Positions 24,314 to 38,555 of a stretch of DNA of 64,000 nucleotides are shown one piece after another. The notes under the pieces are model-generated. The model worked only from the letters and a program-made list of their open reading frames with translations, searched no databases and had not been told where the DNA came from. Source of the stretch: Brachypodius melanocephalos (taxonomy: Eukaryota; Chordata; Aves; Passeriformes; Pycnonotidae); NCBI GenBank assembly GCA_013398615.1, contig VZSR01001479.1:17508717-17572716 (forward strand), read 5' to 3'. Every line of letters begins with the position of its first letter. Within the stretch, counting starts at the first letter, position 1. The translations under genes were made by a program, and so were the position numbers.

Positions 24314-27300
24314 CCAAAGAATGCTGGTGGCTGAAGGTAAGGACATAGAGAAGCGACGGCCATTGTCAAATCCATTTTTTCCCGTCTGCTAAAAATAATC
24401 AAAACCCTTGCCACTCAATATGAAAAGGAAATCTTCGACAGAGCAACTGGCTGATACAGTGACTGATGCTGAAATAACTACCATTAGGATCTCCCAAATG
24501 AAAGGAGGAGACAGAAGGAAAAATGAGCACAGATGAAACTGATGTGCACATAAAGCAGCAGCAGAACAAAAGTTAGACTGATTCAACTACTTGTTAAGAA
24601 ATGGATCAGTAAAATCCATGCAGCTCTAAACTAACTAGAGCTATACCAATATCAATATTACTGTTTGTCTGCAAGTTTATTTCAGAAAATTTACTGCAAA
24701 TGGTGAGACCTGAAGGTTTTGGATAGAAACAGGCAGCTCAAGCAGTATCTGTGGAGGGGGGAAAAAAAATAATTCCCCCCTCACCAATTTCAACAGCATT
24801 TTAAAAAAATAATGGTTAGTAATATTTCATGGAAGATCAAACACATGTGAAGGAGGGGAAGAAATCACTGAAGTTGTGTCACTGTCTCCAGGTATAAATT
24901 TTTATACACCTTTTCATTGACTGTTAATACAATACTGAGAATTACCTTTCACCTCTAAGGGGGACAGATACTAGAAGGCACAGCAGCCATTGTGGTAGAT
25001 AACACTTCAGAACTGAGGGAGATGTGAAGTCACTGCACCCTGGCTGTACATGTAAGATAGTCAGGAATGCAAATTCAACTCTCACATAAAATCAAAACAA
25101 TAACAAAAAAACACACAACTTGGACATTGTCAAACTGAGCTCCTGCAAAATATAGTTCAAGGCCTATATAACTTGTTCTGTGATAAAAACGGAAATACCT
25201 ATTTAAAAACAAGTACAAAGCCCCTTTCACTTTCTCTGACAGAGTATGAATCTTACTACATGTGATTTCTATGGTTTTCTTCAATTGTTGTAACATGAAT
25301 AACTTCACTTGCCTAAATGACTTGCTGCAATTTTGTCCCCTCTGTTTACTCTGTGGATTCAAGTACTGTGGCAAATGCCTTGATACAATACTCTCCTCAA
25401 AATCTTGAAAGGAAAGAGAGATGAGTGGAATGTAACATGAGGATCCTTCCTGATTAGATCCATTTTCCCACACTTGGATAGGGATTACCACAATGATCCC
25501 ATACAATTGATTTCTGGTGAATTACCACAATCCTGTTCAGAACAGAACACAGCTGTACGTCATCACATGACAGTGAAAAGTATCAGTCTTGGAAGAACAC
25601 AGCTGTACTAAGAGCAGTGCATAATTTACAGAATATGCTGCAAAATAAATAAATATTGCACAGAAAAAGACACCTTGAAATGGAAATCAAAAAGACATTT
25701 AAGTCTGGGCATTCTTCATCAAAGGAAAGAACCTTTCAAAATAAGGTCATTATCCATCAGAAAATCTCCATCTGTATATAATTACTTCTGATAAATTATA
25801 TTAAACTTCATTAAAGAGGTAGTGGGGATGTAAGAGATGGCAGAGTTGTAAATAAATCTCTCCACTGTATTTCACTTAAAAACATCCCAGCAGGAAGCCA
25901 TAGAGAGAGTTTTTTTAATAGGCAATATTTTCAAATGCTCTGCAGGCTGTGCTGTCTAATATCCATCACGTTCAACGTATGCTCACAAGCTCCCAGCAAT
26001 TCAGGATGAAGGACACTATTTAATTTCTTTCCCATTCCTGTAATCACTTTCCCACTTACCAAATCTTTCTCAGTCACAGCAGAAACATTTGCTGTATCAC
26101 AGTTTCATTTCTACCTGAATAGATTTTCAGAAAAGCTGACCCAGTAAGCACTACAGAAGCACCCTGTGACACTGGCTAATAAGTGAGCAGGGTACTGAAC
26201 TCCCCTGCACTGTGAAAGCCCAAATGTATTGCTGAAGCATAATGTGTTTTCCTGAATTCTCCAGAAGCTAGTTTTAAGGCCTTGCTTTTACATCAGGTTA
26301 CAAGTTTCCCCTGAAGAAGCACTGAACAGAAAGAAGAGATGGAAGAGTGGTCAGTGCCAACTGTGTACACCAAGCAGAAACAAGAGTTACATGGCAAGTT
26401 TAGTCTTATCACAAGAATTCGTCACAGAACATTCACATTTGAACACTTGTGTTTTTGTATTAATATTCTCAAATGCAGCTAGATAACATCACAGTTTGAA
26501 AGTTCTACTTTAGTTAGTCTAATAAACCACAACAATCCCAAAATGACATTTTATGCTTTGTCCACAGCCAACCTGCATAATTTAAAACTCTTCATATCTT
26601 CTGTAAACAGAACAGATACTGGGACAACTCAGCAAAACCATCCTATGCGAATAGTTAACACAATTGAAAGCAAGACATTTTAGTCCTAGTGCTTTGTCAA
26701 CATTGTTATTTCCAACAGTTGCCTCAATGTTCAAGAACCAGAGCAGCTCTTGCAAATTTCCTACTGAAAAACAAGCATTTTCTTGTAGTGTGTAGATTAT
26801 TCACTAGCCACAACCTAAAGTGATCTCATCTTAAGGGAGTTTCTCTCCATAGAGCACCTTCTAAAATAAATCTACAACTGGAGAAAAATGAAGCTACAAA
26901 TTACACATTGGATCTTAGGTTGTAGAATGAAGATTTCAAAACTCAGTATATTACATGCAACGTGAACTTTATACAGAGGTGTAGAAAAATTTAAAAGTAA
27001 ATTTTATCTCACTGTGTTTGCTAAGCATTCTAATTTACCTTCAGGGAGAATTTTTGCCTGACAGTTCAATAAAGACAAAAGATATGTCATGAAAGAATAG
27101 GTAAATTACCACATGAAACAAGTTACAATCAAGTAGCAGTCTAGACAAACATGCATTACAGTCAATGTTATGTGCAACTACAGTAATTAAACCAGTATGT
27201 TTAAAAGTCAAATTTCGCAAGATACTGGCGTTGATGCTAGAATATACATATGAATTTACCACTAATGGGGAGGAGAAGGAAGAGGTAAGAAGGAGCTTCT

Positions 27301-27552
27301 CACAATTAAATTCTTTCCCACACATCAAATGGCTTACATATACCTGAAATACAGTACATCAAATGTAAAGTTAGTTAAAAACTCCTATTTGTTCTTCAGT
27401 TAAAACTAACAATGTCTATTTTGTGGATAGCTTCTAACCTTTCCCTTCACCCCAGGCCATTAACTTCCAGAGGGAGTCGGTGAAACATAAACCTGAGAAC
27501 AAAGCACAATGTTTATGCCTCCTTTGCTTTCACTTAGGACTGGTGCACTTAC

Positions 27553-27732
27553 ATTCCTCTTTGCTCGGTGAAGTTACATTCAGTTCTGTCAAAAGTTGCT
27601 GGTTGGAGTTAGCGGCCTGCGTGGTTAGAGAGGTATTGCTGTTGTCACTGTTCGTTTCCCCAGAGAACAAATCTGACTGGCTGTTGCTTGTGCTGGGAGT
27701 GGAGTCATCGTCTGGCTGTTTCTTCTGGAAAT
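27553..27732 (-). CDS. Coding exon 2 (180 nt, phase 1-1), Ser/Asn/Asp-rich
   Basis: On the minus strand an acceptor (TCTTGGTTTTGATAG) precedes the exon and a consensus donor (GAAT then GTAAGTG) follows. The 180 bases take two bases to finish the codon started in exon 1, give 59 full codons and leave one base. The reading begins (D)FQKKQPDDDSTPSTSNSQS, continues DLFSGETNSDNSNTSLTTQA, and ends ANSNQQLLTELNVTSPSKEE. It is a strongly polar Ser/Thr/Asn/Asp/Gln-rich segment typical of disordered regions in nuclear regulators or ubiquitin-pathway proteins, with a TSPSKEE site that could be phosphorylated. CpG dinucleotides and coding-like codon use set it apart from the flanking intron, making it the most convincing exon in the window. 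The length is a multiple of three and both ends are phase 1, so it could be skipped without a frameshift. No domain is recognised. Confidence 0.85.
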
Positions 27733-29154
27733 CTATCAAAACCAAGATTTCATATGTCATCACACTTGCTCAGTCTAATCATCAAATTTTATGCAAAAAT
27801 CCCCACGTAACAAAAATAAGCCCAAAACAATGCCACAGGTATCATCACTTTGGTAAACACAAACAGTGGCCTTCAAATTTTTACTTCAGATTTAAAACAT
27901 CTTAAAAGTTATTTGCTGGAGAAAAAACATTTTCTGAATTACACAAAGGTCTTGTTTCCCCAGCCTTCCAAGAGCATTCAAGGCTTACCACAGCACATGG
28001 TATCATTTTCAAAAGGGTTTACACAAAGCATGTCCAGAAACATAAAGGGAGCAGACATCCAGTGAGGGAAGAACCAAGGCATGTAATACAGCACTATGGG
28101 AATGTTACACTTTTCACTGCCATTATATCAAATCCCATCAGTAACAGTGTAAGCATTCATATCTGTAAGACTTTCCTGCTAAACTTTCATCTTCCCCAAC
28201 ATAACCGTTTCGGCAAAGCCAGTGTAGACAGCTACAGTTCCAGGTTAGCATGGGGAGCTGGTGAGGGATTGCCTCTGCATCATTGGTTTGATGGGCATTT
28301 GTGGAGGAATGTGTGGGAGGATGTGGGGGGAAGGTTGAGGTGTTTCCTCCTTCCTTCACTTACTCCAACACTGGCACTGAAAGTTGCCCACTGATTCAAG
28401 AGCAGAGAGTTAGGTATGGAAGGTAAATCACTAAAATACTTTAAAGATGTGTACAAACAATTTAGCTTCAAAGTTTTCTTTTTTTATCAGCAAACGCCAA
28501 GTCACACTTGGCTCCAAACTGCCCCCATAGTCCAAATCCCATGTGTTTGACAAATGCCACCTTCTGGCTTACCTTGCCTCCAAACTAGATTCAGGTTTGA
28601 GGGGAAATATTTTCAAATGCAAATCCCCCACTGAACGCTTCTTCCCAAATCTGCAGTCCTGATATATGCTTGATTATAGCATTAGTCTACCAGCTACACT
28701 ACTGGATTTCAGTCTGGCACACTCTGCCTCTGGGAAGCACACCTGCCAACCAAGTGAGTTTTGGTTTGCTTAGCATCTAGTTCTCTCACTTCTTCCTTGT
28801 AAAGAAGCAGCTGAAGATGAAGTGCACCACCACTTGGTACCAAAGTACGTTTTTTCTAAATTACATAAAAGAGTAGAATTTATTCAATACACAAATACAT
28901 AGATAAATCAATATTTGGTTGCTCATTATTATGTCATGACAGAGAAGAAAATACCAGTCTATAAATATTTGCAGATGATGATGTGAAAAACAGGTTGCCA
29001 ATACGACTCACTGGGATTTGGAAGCACTACAGTCAAACAGTCCCTAAATGCTGATTTAGGATTTAAGAGATTTGCCAGAAAAAATGAGCCTTAACTTCTG
29101 CTGTGGAAGAGTCAGCCAGAAGTCCACACAAGAGAGAAGCAAGCTCAAAGCCAT

Positions 29155-29184
29155 GGAGGAGGAGGGGGAGGAGGAGGAGGAGGA
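29155..29184. repeat. (GGA)n microsatellite
   Basis: About nine GGA units with one GG-rich interruption, within a purine-rich stretch. No coding role is evident. Confidence 0.92.
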
Positions 29185-30280
29185 CGTGGCAGACATCATC
29201 CACCTCCACAAGACAGCTCTAAAAAACTAGTGGGAAGCCCTTTGTCAGGGAGGAGTTACAGGCCTCAGGAAGATGTTCTACTCAGGCCTCACCAGTTACC
29301 AACAAAGTTTAACCCAAATTGGGCTTTTGGATTTTATTTGTGTGTTTATGCAATCAAGGCGGCTTCAGACATTTTTCTGCACCAGCCACAATCAGGCAGC
29401 TGCAGCAATTAACAGTTCAGAGCCGCAGCAGCAGCAAAATCCACCATGGCAGTGAAATGCTCTTTGCCCCCGTGAACTCATGACCTCCTGTTCAGAACTA
29501 ACTTTTACTCAGACTGCAAATCAATTAACTTTCAAAAAAGTTTTAGCCTGCTCAGTTGAGTGGAACCCAAGAACACCTCCTGCCCGTTTTAACCCCTTCT
29601 TCATTACAAAAAAAAATACTTGAGAACAGCCTTAAGACTGATGATCCCAAGCACCTGAAACACAAGAGCTGTAACTGAAGCTGCCTTGTATTTTATCCCT
29701 GTAGTGGGAGGCATTTGGCTTCTGTCAACCAGCAGGGGCTCATTAACACAAATAACCTGCAGATCACCTTGTTCTCCCTGCAAGCACCACAAAAGTTGGC
29801 ACTATTTCCAGGAGAGCTGAGCCTGAATAAATCCAGTTAAGCCTTATCTGCTTAACAAATAAAACAAAAACACACACATGATACAGGCAAGATCCTGGCA
29901 AGTTTTGAAAGGTAAGCTTTATTCTGATTAAAATCAGAATGCAATTCTGTTGACAGAACAATGACCTCACCTAATAATCTCAACAAGGAAAAACCAGGAC
30001 AAGAGTTGGCAAGACATTAATCACCATTTGCAGAAGTTTCTATTTAATTGGAAAGGCATGAGAAATACTTTTTTTTAAAAAAAACCTTTTCCTGAAACTT
30101 TCGCTATACTAGGAAAATCTGTGCCAAAATGCACAAGGGTGACCAAAAGTCCATGAAACCTGCACTGCCCTTTCACAGTTGATGAAATGCATCTTTGCAA
30201 TTTTTAACACAAACCACCTCAATTTGTCAGAAAAGATGTTTTCTTTTTCCTCTTGACCTTGTCTCCCTTTCTCCACTGCC

Positions 30281-30344
30281 TTCAGGTTTGGTGGTTTTGG
30301 TTTTTGGAGATTTTTGGGGTGGTTGTGGTGGGGGGTTTTTTGTT
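30281..30344. repeat. G/T-rich low-complexity tract
   Basis: Irregular GGTTTTGG / TTTTTGGGG repeats over about 60 bases. This is the reverse-complement type of the A/C-rich tract at 22.8 kb. Confidence 0.75.
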
Positions 30345-31017
30345 AAACTGCAAAGTATCCCGTTGTTAACTACATGGTGGAGTCAGCATCAAAATAAGAC
30401 ATGAAAATTTGCTCTTTCCTGCAAATATGGGGAGATAGTAGATGGAAAGATCTAGGAATAAGCAAGCACCTGTGAGTCTTCAAGCTCCAAAATCCTTTTG
30501 CTTTGTTGAGTTCAAGGGTTACACACCCAGTATTTCAAATAGTTGAGCAAGAATAGAAAATCTCAGAACTCTCATGCACTGGATATTAATACTAAGAGTG
30601 TTATTTTTGTTTTGTTGCTTAGTATTTCTTTGTAAACAAAACAACCACTATGTGAATAGACAGACATGATACAAACATTTCATATTCTATATATACAATG
30701 AATTCTAATTGCTTAAACTAAAGGAAGGCAAGAAGCTCCATTTGTTTCCAGACTTCAGGTAAGAAGTTCTTTTGCACGATAATCTTTTGCCCATTTTTAT
30801 TAATAAGATAATATTAATAATGAAAGCCATTGCCTTTACAGCTTCTGATTCTAGTCCATATAACTGAAGTTGCCACACAAGTCACACCTTCTGCACTGCC
30901 CTAAAACTTTCAAGCTCAGTTGTCCAGTTACTGTTACCAGGTTAGGGTGAGCAACCCCCAATAGCACACCTCCCCAGCATGTTCATTTCACCCATTGCCT
31001 CAGGAACAAATATTTAG

Positions 31018-31062
31018 AACATCCAATCCCTTCCACCACCTAAAACACATGATTCTGTGACA
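31018..31062 (+). mobile_element. Possible very old CR1 3' terminus
   Basis: CCAATCCCTTCCACCACCTA followed by CATGATTCTGTGACAC resembles the last part of a CR1 3' end (TCCCTTCCAACC ... ATTCTGTGA). Only about 45 bases match and the body is not recognisable upstream, so a chance match remains possible. Confidence 0.35.
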
Positions 31063-32999
31063 CAAGAAATCAGAGAGTCCCAATTCTAGTACCTAACCTT
31101 CTTTAGCCATCAATATCCAAAAAATACCTAAGAAAATCTTGAGTTCTCAACTTTTGCTTAACTAAGGGCTCTGAGACTAAGCAGGAAATGACCCTTCACA
31201 GCTTCTGGTAACTTCTGTGACTACAGTCAGTTAGGACTTAAGGTAAAGGTATGTATGACCATTATCAGCATATCACAAAGCATTTCTTCTGAAAAAGGCA
31301 GGCATGTCAAAGTATTACATGAAATGACCTAATACTAAGCCAGACTGTTTCCTCCTTTGCACTCCTGCTATGGTATAAGAAATTACATTATCTCCAAGAA
31401 TCTCCTTTTGGGTTATTTTAAGAGTCTAAGTTACAAACAATTCCTGTTCTCTGACCCATAACAGATGTTTCATTAAAAAGAACTAAGTTCATTCAAATAT
31501 GTTATGAAAGAGGTGTTAGAGTAAACAACATGCTAAGGGAAGAAAATCAGAGTCTTTAAAGTAATTATTTTAACTGATAGGTAACAGTACACTTTCTTAG
31601 TCTTCAATCCTACAGTTCCCATAACACAGCAATGCGAACTAGCAAAAATGTTATTTGGAGAGTGCTAGCTTCTTACACTGCTTTAAACGCACAATCTGCA
31701 TGTTTTTTATTCCCAGAGCAACTTGTTCTCTTACAAAGCATAAATTAATGTGTTGGTATAACATCCAATGTCTCTAGTCCATAGCATCCCAACGTACACA
31801 GCAGCATTACTGCAGTCTACTCAAAAAAACAGTTCCACAATTAAAAGAAACTACTTTCTGGGAGTACTCTACGGGAAGTAACACAAATGTTATGACATTG
31901 AAACTACTACTTTAGGTTATGGCCTTATTTTCTTCTTTTCTTCATGTGTCTGTTCACAGAACTGAGAACAGAGAAGCTGTTCATGTATGGCCAGGGAATA
32001 GTACTGGAAGTCCTAAAGATTTTATTTACTTACTGAGAACTCTTCACTGACTCCTCTGGTTCACAGCTTATTGAAGGCATTTCAAGTGTCATTCATACAT
32101 AACTACTTTTTGCATAATAAATTAAGGTGAGATGGATAAAACCTTCACTTTCAGTACATACTTGAATGCAATCTAGAGCTCCAATAATGGTCTGGCAATA
32201 AAACTCCACTTGGAAAGAGAGGTTTTAGCTTTTTTCTTTTTAAACAACATGCAGACAGAAAGATTCATTAATCCACTTGGAGAATAAAGACAGATATCTG
32301 GCTATTAGGGGAATGCACCATAGAATGCACAAGCATTTGCATTAAGAGGTGACAAAGTCATAAAAAGGAATCAGAGGTATGTATTAATTATAGTAAATTA
32401 TATTTATAAATATATAAATAAAATATATTAGACTGGAAAGTATAAAATTACAATTGCAGTATAATCTTTTACGAGCTATCAGCAGATCTCATCGCTTTCA
32501 CAATACAAAGTACTGAAAGAATTAAACAGTAAAAATACTAGAAAGGTGATTTTCTGTAAAACAACTATTTAAAGTTATGAGCACATATGATACAGGAAAG
32601 CTGTTCAGCTCTTAGGAGCATCATTCATAAATACAACATTTTCTCTTCTTTTCAGCTTTTCTTCTTCATGAAGAAAAACAAATCAGTTCTTTATGCTAAG
32701 TTATCCTTTATGATTGCTACACTTTTTAAACTTGCAACACATTATTAAAAAGTTTCAAATATCCCTGAGCTTTGCATGTTGCATATATTGAGTTTTTCAT
32801 AAGCATTTCATTATCTTTTCAAATAAGCAGAGAAGTATTACAAAAGCAAAATAAAAAAGATGCATCTGCAAGGGTGGCAAACACAGAGACAACAAAGCTG
32901 CAATTACATGTACCTATCGCTCAGGAATAAGGATCAAGTTATATAACACCACCTTATTTGTAAAGCTTATGCAATTAATTCATTAATTAAATTAATATT

Positions 33000-33094
33000 T
33001 GGGGGATTTAGCTTGGTGGGAGTTTTGTTGTAGGGCTTTTTGTTTGGTTTGGTTGGTTGGCTTTTTGATGGGTGGGAGGTTGGGGGGCTCTCCC
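33000..33094. repeat. G/T-rich low-complexity tract
   Basis: Includes GTTTGGTTTGGTTGGTTGG-type repeats and GGGTGGGAGGTTGGGGGG over roughly 95 bases. Short open frames here are composition artefacts. Confidence 0.75.
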
Positions 33095-35432
33095 CAGGAA
33101 GTTGATGGTATGTCCTGAGCTGGTTTTCTCTCCAAACAAGACACTCCTTGCTTAAAGATGACATTCCATAATAAACCTTATTTCCCTGGGCTCAGTCAAA
33201 TGATTCTTCCCCAAAGCTACACAGGAAGCTTTAGATTTGACTACCAGATTTTGCCAATTATTTAGCAAGAAAATTCATGAATAGCTAATAAGCAAAGATT
33301 ATCAAGAGAACAAGCATATCATTGTTACAGATGACCTTCAACTCAAGATCCAGGTCATTGTTATATATGCAGACATGTTTTTAAGGAAGGAAAATGCAAT
33401 TTTGTACGAAAGAGTCTACAGCAACTGTATTAACCAGGCTTGTAACACATTGCATGGTAGACATGAAAAAAATTGCCAGTTTTACAGCATATGATCTCAC
33501 CATTTCCAAAGCAGTTGTGAAATCCTAAATTGATGAAACAGTCATTATCATCTAGAAAACAACACCTGAGAGTGGCTTCCCCACAAAACAAATACTCCTT
33601 GCTCCGCCTGATAATGACAATTTACTAACTGTAGCTATTTTAGTACAGACCAGGAACAATGTCACTTAAAACTTCTGTACCCTGGTGTCACATTAACCAT
33701 TCTTACATAAAGCAGCAGGCTTACTATTATTACTTACTATTTCAACTAAAATTCCATTATTCCAGAAAACTCACCAACATAAAAAATAAGTATTATTGAC
33801 TGTTACAGGATCCAAAGTGCTGAAGCCATGAAGAGTAAACTTCTATTTTAACAATCCACTTTAAAATTCCTGTCAGAGAATCCCTAAGGTCCACAGTTGG
33901 CATTCATGATTTAATTTATTACAGAGCATATGCAGTGAAAAAGCTCTACTTGAAAGTACTGTTACGTTACATTGCAAAATCTAAAACCAGTGAGGGGCTG
34001 GCTTATACAGCACCTGCATCTGGTAGAATTAGGACATGAAGACAATTTAATACCCAACCAGTTGACATTCTATGGATTCTTGAATCTGTATCAAAGGATA
34101 TTGGTAAGATCAATGCAAGGGTAAAGCACGAAATTTAGGAAACTGAGGAAGTCAAAGCAACCACTCCATCATGACTGCAAGAAATATTTTCTTTTTCAGT
34201 GCTATGTGGAGTGGGTATTCATTAGGAAGGGCATATACCAGAATGGACTAGTAGTAAGACACTGAGTGGGCAGCTTGCCGAGGATTCTACATGCTCCTCT
34301 GCTAAAGATGGCAATCACAACAATTTTACCAACTCCAAGGAACAAGGAACTCCACTACTTAACAGTCAGGAAAAGTAAAATCCAGCAGCCATTTGAAGAT
34401 CCATCTGGTACTTAAGAAGAACAAACACTTAACATGATCTGAGGGTAGTATAGTGGAGAATTAAATATGGGACAACTTTTAAAAAGTACCTGGGGACAAC
34501 ATCTAAGCAGCTGTGATCTGTAGAATTTGCTCTCAAAGACAACTTGGAAAACATGACATGGGCATTTTACAACAGACAAGACAATTCTAGAAAATGCTCA
34601 AAAATATAAGCATAAAACTAAGAGCAGCACACTACCCATTAAAAAATGCACCTCTATCATTCCCCTGAATTTTGGTATGTTTATCACTAGAATTCCTTCA
34701 GTATTAGTATCCCTTTACAAAACTAAACAGACTAGTAAATGTACAAGTTTGAACTAAATTCAGAGTGATGAGACATCAAAATTTATGCTTCTAAAGGGGG
34801 AGAAACATTTGTTCTGATGAAGAAACTGACCCATGGACCCATAAAGGAAGCACTGCAACAGCAGCGAGTCCTATGAAACAAACTAATGAAGTGAACTTCT
34901 CAAGGTGCATTTATTACAAATGAGAGACCTTGAAAATGGGATTGTTAACTGATAGAATTTAATTACAACTCGTATTTATTTTGGACACATAGGAACTATT
35001 ATTTTAATAAAAGAAATATTTCAATTAGCTTTTCTTATACTGGAGCTATCTTTCAAGTCACCCCACCATGCCCTTTCCAACATCTAGAGAGAACCTTCCA
35101 ATTTCAAGACACATGTCTATTATTTTTAAATTAATTCCTCCAGTCTAATTTATGTGATTCCAATTAACGTGTACATTTGCCTCATTTTCTGTCAATAATA
35201 GTCAAATCTATGGTTCAAGCATTCCCAAATGTTTGACTATGCCATAAATTGAGAGGATTTTCACAAGGGACAAAAAGCCTGCGCAGTAGATTAAACCTTG
35301 CTTAGTAGTAAGCCACTCATCAGTTCCTTCTCCTTTATCTTCAGTTAGGGCATCTTAATAACTACCAACACTCACACACCAAATTCTCAAAACATCTCCC
35401 AGAATCACTAATTCATCAGATTCTTTTCTTTT

Positions 35433-35452
35433 GAACAGCCCAGAGGCTGTTC
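35433..35452. repeat. Perfect 8-bp inverted repeat (small hairpin)
   Basis: GAACAGCC, a CAGA loop, then GGCTGTTC make a perfect short stem-loop. It is not followed by a T-run and has no known role. An inverted repeat this short is not rare in 64 kb. Confidence 0.6.
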
Positions 35453-35999
35453 TGGAAGAACAGGGAGAACAGGCACTCTCATTTCCTGGCCTCACTTCCC
35501 CAGATCCAACCAAACACGTTGAAATGTCTGTCTGTAAGTAAGATTTAGTATTTTCTCACTATTTGGGTTTTTCCACCAAAAGCAATGAACGGTGAAGTAT
35601 AAGGGTAATAGTCCCACTCTTCTCAAGCTTACTGCAACATAATGCGTCTTGTAATAGACATCTGCCTTTCATACAAAGCAGCTACAGGAAAGTGTGGAAA
35701 GGAAACTCCCAGTCTCACAGTCCTCAGCTGATGGGGCAACAACTTTGCAATGGTTAGAGTTTATATGAAAATCTGCGACTTCAATAATCTACAATAATAC
35801 AAAGAAAACTGAAGCAATGTTTTAATCATACAAGTGAGAACACTCACTGAAATTTCATCTGACACCTTTCTGCAAGAGCTTATTAACCATGCAAGGAGTC
35901 CAGAAGCTTATGGGAGTAGCTGTAGTCTCCCACTTACCATCCCCTCCACCACATTCTAAAACCGTGTAGAAGTGCTGGAGAATAGTGTTCAACCTGCCA

Positions 36000-36038
36000 G
36001 CAGCAACAACAAAAAAACAACCAACAACAACAAAAAAA
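36000..36038. repeat. CAA-rich tract
   Basis: CAGCAACAACAAAAAAACAA and CAACAACAAC units, a short degenerate (CAA)n microsatellite. Confidence 0.85.
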
Positions 36039-38540
36039 AGCAAGAGCTCAAGGGCAAAGAAAAGCAAAGCTGATATAGATTTATAAATCCCAAAGCTCAA
36101 ACATCAAGAACTCTCCCTAGCTGCAGTTGCCACAAACCGCCACGTGACAAGTAATTCTGACTATGGAACACCATGGCTCAGAAACCAAGCCCATACTTAA
36201 GCATACCATGCTTATTTTCAGTAAAGTTTAAATATACATATTTCTTTCCAGTCTTTTAGGAACAAAAATATCAGACATAGACATCAAACACCTACATAAA
36301 ATAAACATTGCTTAGGCCTCTCTGTGAGCAACAAAACATGACAAAGTTTTGAATTAATAAATTTATTTCTTGTTAAAATTGTTTTTTAGAAAAAGGCATT
36401 AGAAGTGTTGAATATATGTCAAAGACAACATCCGTTTTCCTTATTAACCAGTCGAAAATAGCCTTATCCCCAAAGAAAAAAGCTGGAACACATGCCAACA
36501 TTTAAAATTGGTACAAGATGGCTGCAAAAAAAGTCATCTATTGAGTTAATATCTGAAGTTCATGGATTTTTAAGTAATTTTTTCTTATAAATGCTGACTA
36601 TTTTGATATTGATACTTCTTTTAATGCAAAGAAACCAGAGAAGTGTAGAAAATGAAAAGGAATGGAAAATCTGCTCTCCTCAGAATGTTGCATTCCTGTC
36701 CTCCAGTGGAAAACACAGATAAATACACTTCTCCTCAATTCACCTTATTTTTATATAACAAAGACATGAGAACTTAAAGCATCTCTCATGAAGATGAAGT
36801 GATCCTTCTGCCTGTCAGTGCTGGAGGATCATTGCTGAAATTGCCTAAAACACCCACTCTTGTCGATGTCTGTATCTCCATATTAAGACAAAGTGCAATA
36901 AAAAAGAGGTGTAAGAAGAAAACAATCCTTTTGCTTCTCATATCCATGATTTGTCATTTGATGTGATCTTGACTTCCTGTCCTATCTACTTCCAAGTCAT
37001 GCAGATATGAAAAAGCAGCCTTTCACCAGTGGTGTTTCCAGAGCTCTAGCTTGCAAATGGTTGCTATTTAGCACAACAGGTGTGGAATCCCTTAAAGTGG
37101 AGTCTTCAGTAGCAAAGCATAAACCTGCCAATCAGAGCAGTGATGTGTTGACCTTGAACAATGCATTAATTAAACGCTGGTAATCCTGGGATCCTGCACT
37201 TAAAAACAGGCTTTTGTAGCCAGTCCTCCACGTCCAAACTTTTTGTTTCTCTGAGTTTAACAACATCACAGTCATGGAATTAGGACTCCTACTCATGGAA
37301 ACGTCCCAGATTTTTTGCTTTTCAACTGGAGCCTTGGAGAAGATTTACAAGGTTTCACAGGTTCTTCTATTAATGACATACAAAACAAAGCTTAAAAGTG
37401 TTTTGAGTGTTCAGCCTGGATGGGGGGGATAAGCGCAGTTTTCACTATGCTGTGAAAGAGCAACAGGAAAAATCATCATAAAATGCTAACTAAACAGGAA
37501 GGAAAACAAGGATCAAAAATGTTATTCTCACACATTCTGCTAGTTTGCTACACTTTCTGAAGTGTAATGGGCATGAAAAGCAAGGAACTAAAACATGCCT
37601 TCAAGAAGCATTTTAAAGCATTTTTGTTATGCCTAAACAGAGCTAGAAATAACAATCCTACAGCTGAGCTCACATGCCTGATTGATAGATTGAACCCATC
37701 CCTGAACAGCTTACAAAAAAAAAAATCTTTGAAATAATCTGTTTCTTGGCATTACTACCCTACAAGATAAACAGTTAACAGCAAGCCTTCTCTTCCAGTT
37801 AAGGTGGCTAATTGTGTTTCAAGTACAAGTAATTACAGACATTACTTTGGAAACTAACTGAGGACTGGCACATGAAATTCAGACCAAGCAGCTAAATATG
37901 AATAAACGAAGAGATTAATTGAATTTTCAGAACAAGCCAATTGATTGCTAGAAGCTATGAGCTGTTTTGTGCGTACTGTTCTGATTACCTGCTTAAAGCA
38001 CTAACATCTACAGAGCCTATTCCTAGAGCCCAGCAAAAATGACAAAATGCAACTGATTCCAGCAGCAAGAGGGGAGGAGACAAAAGCACGGGCTACCTGA
38101 CAAACTCAGAGTGAAGGGGGTCAAGCAGCCCAAACCTCCCCCATCATACCCAAAGAGCCACAGGGGCAGGAAACTATATATGCAATTCAATTATCTTTAT
38201 AGTAAGTTCTCCTAGCTCTTCAGTAGCAGTGGCATTCCCCGCCATGAATGTTCCAGTGCATGGTGTGACAGAGCAGACCAAACTGTAGTATCTACCACCA
38301 GAGGGAGGTGTTCTATTAGGCTGCATTTTTCAAAACCTTCCTTCCCTGCACATTTCTATTCCTATAATCTTCAGCAGAGATAAACTTCCTTATTGCTATA
38401 AAGAGACTTTGAAGAGTCTCTTTTTATGTATATCAATTTTAGAATAAGTACTGCTATGGCAATTTTTTTTTCCAAAACAGAAACTACTTCTACTGTCTTC
38501 AGTGAGAAGAGAGGAAGGAAAAAAAATAAAAATACAATTT

Positions 38541-38555
38541 AAAAAAAAAAAAAAA
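38541..38555. repeat. A15 homopolymer
   Basis: Fifteen consecutive A within a longer A-rich stretch (38518-38555). There is no adjacent recognisable retroposon. Confidence 0.85.

Larger units (their letters stand above)
16766..27552 (-). other. Intron between exons 2 and 3 (about 10.8 kb)
   Basis: Non-coding DNA bounded on the minus strand by a GTAAGT donor after exon 2 and a TTTCCAG acceptor before exon 3. It contains an A/C-rich low-complexity tract at 22.8 kb, a T19 run at 24295-24313 and a GC-richer patch at 18.05-18.55 kb. The long minus-strand open frames at 16730-17251, 22776-23339 and 25075-25506 look spurious. I see no other gene. Confidence 0.7.

Noticed and set aside
25075..25506. 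143-codon minus-strand open frame
   Set aside because: No family resemblance, no supporting splice sites and AT-driven residue content. It is within the length expected by chance in 64 kb on six frames.
27480..27905. 141-codon plus-strand open frame
   Set aside because: It is the antisense shadow of exon 2, whose minus-strand reading has proper splice sites and phase.
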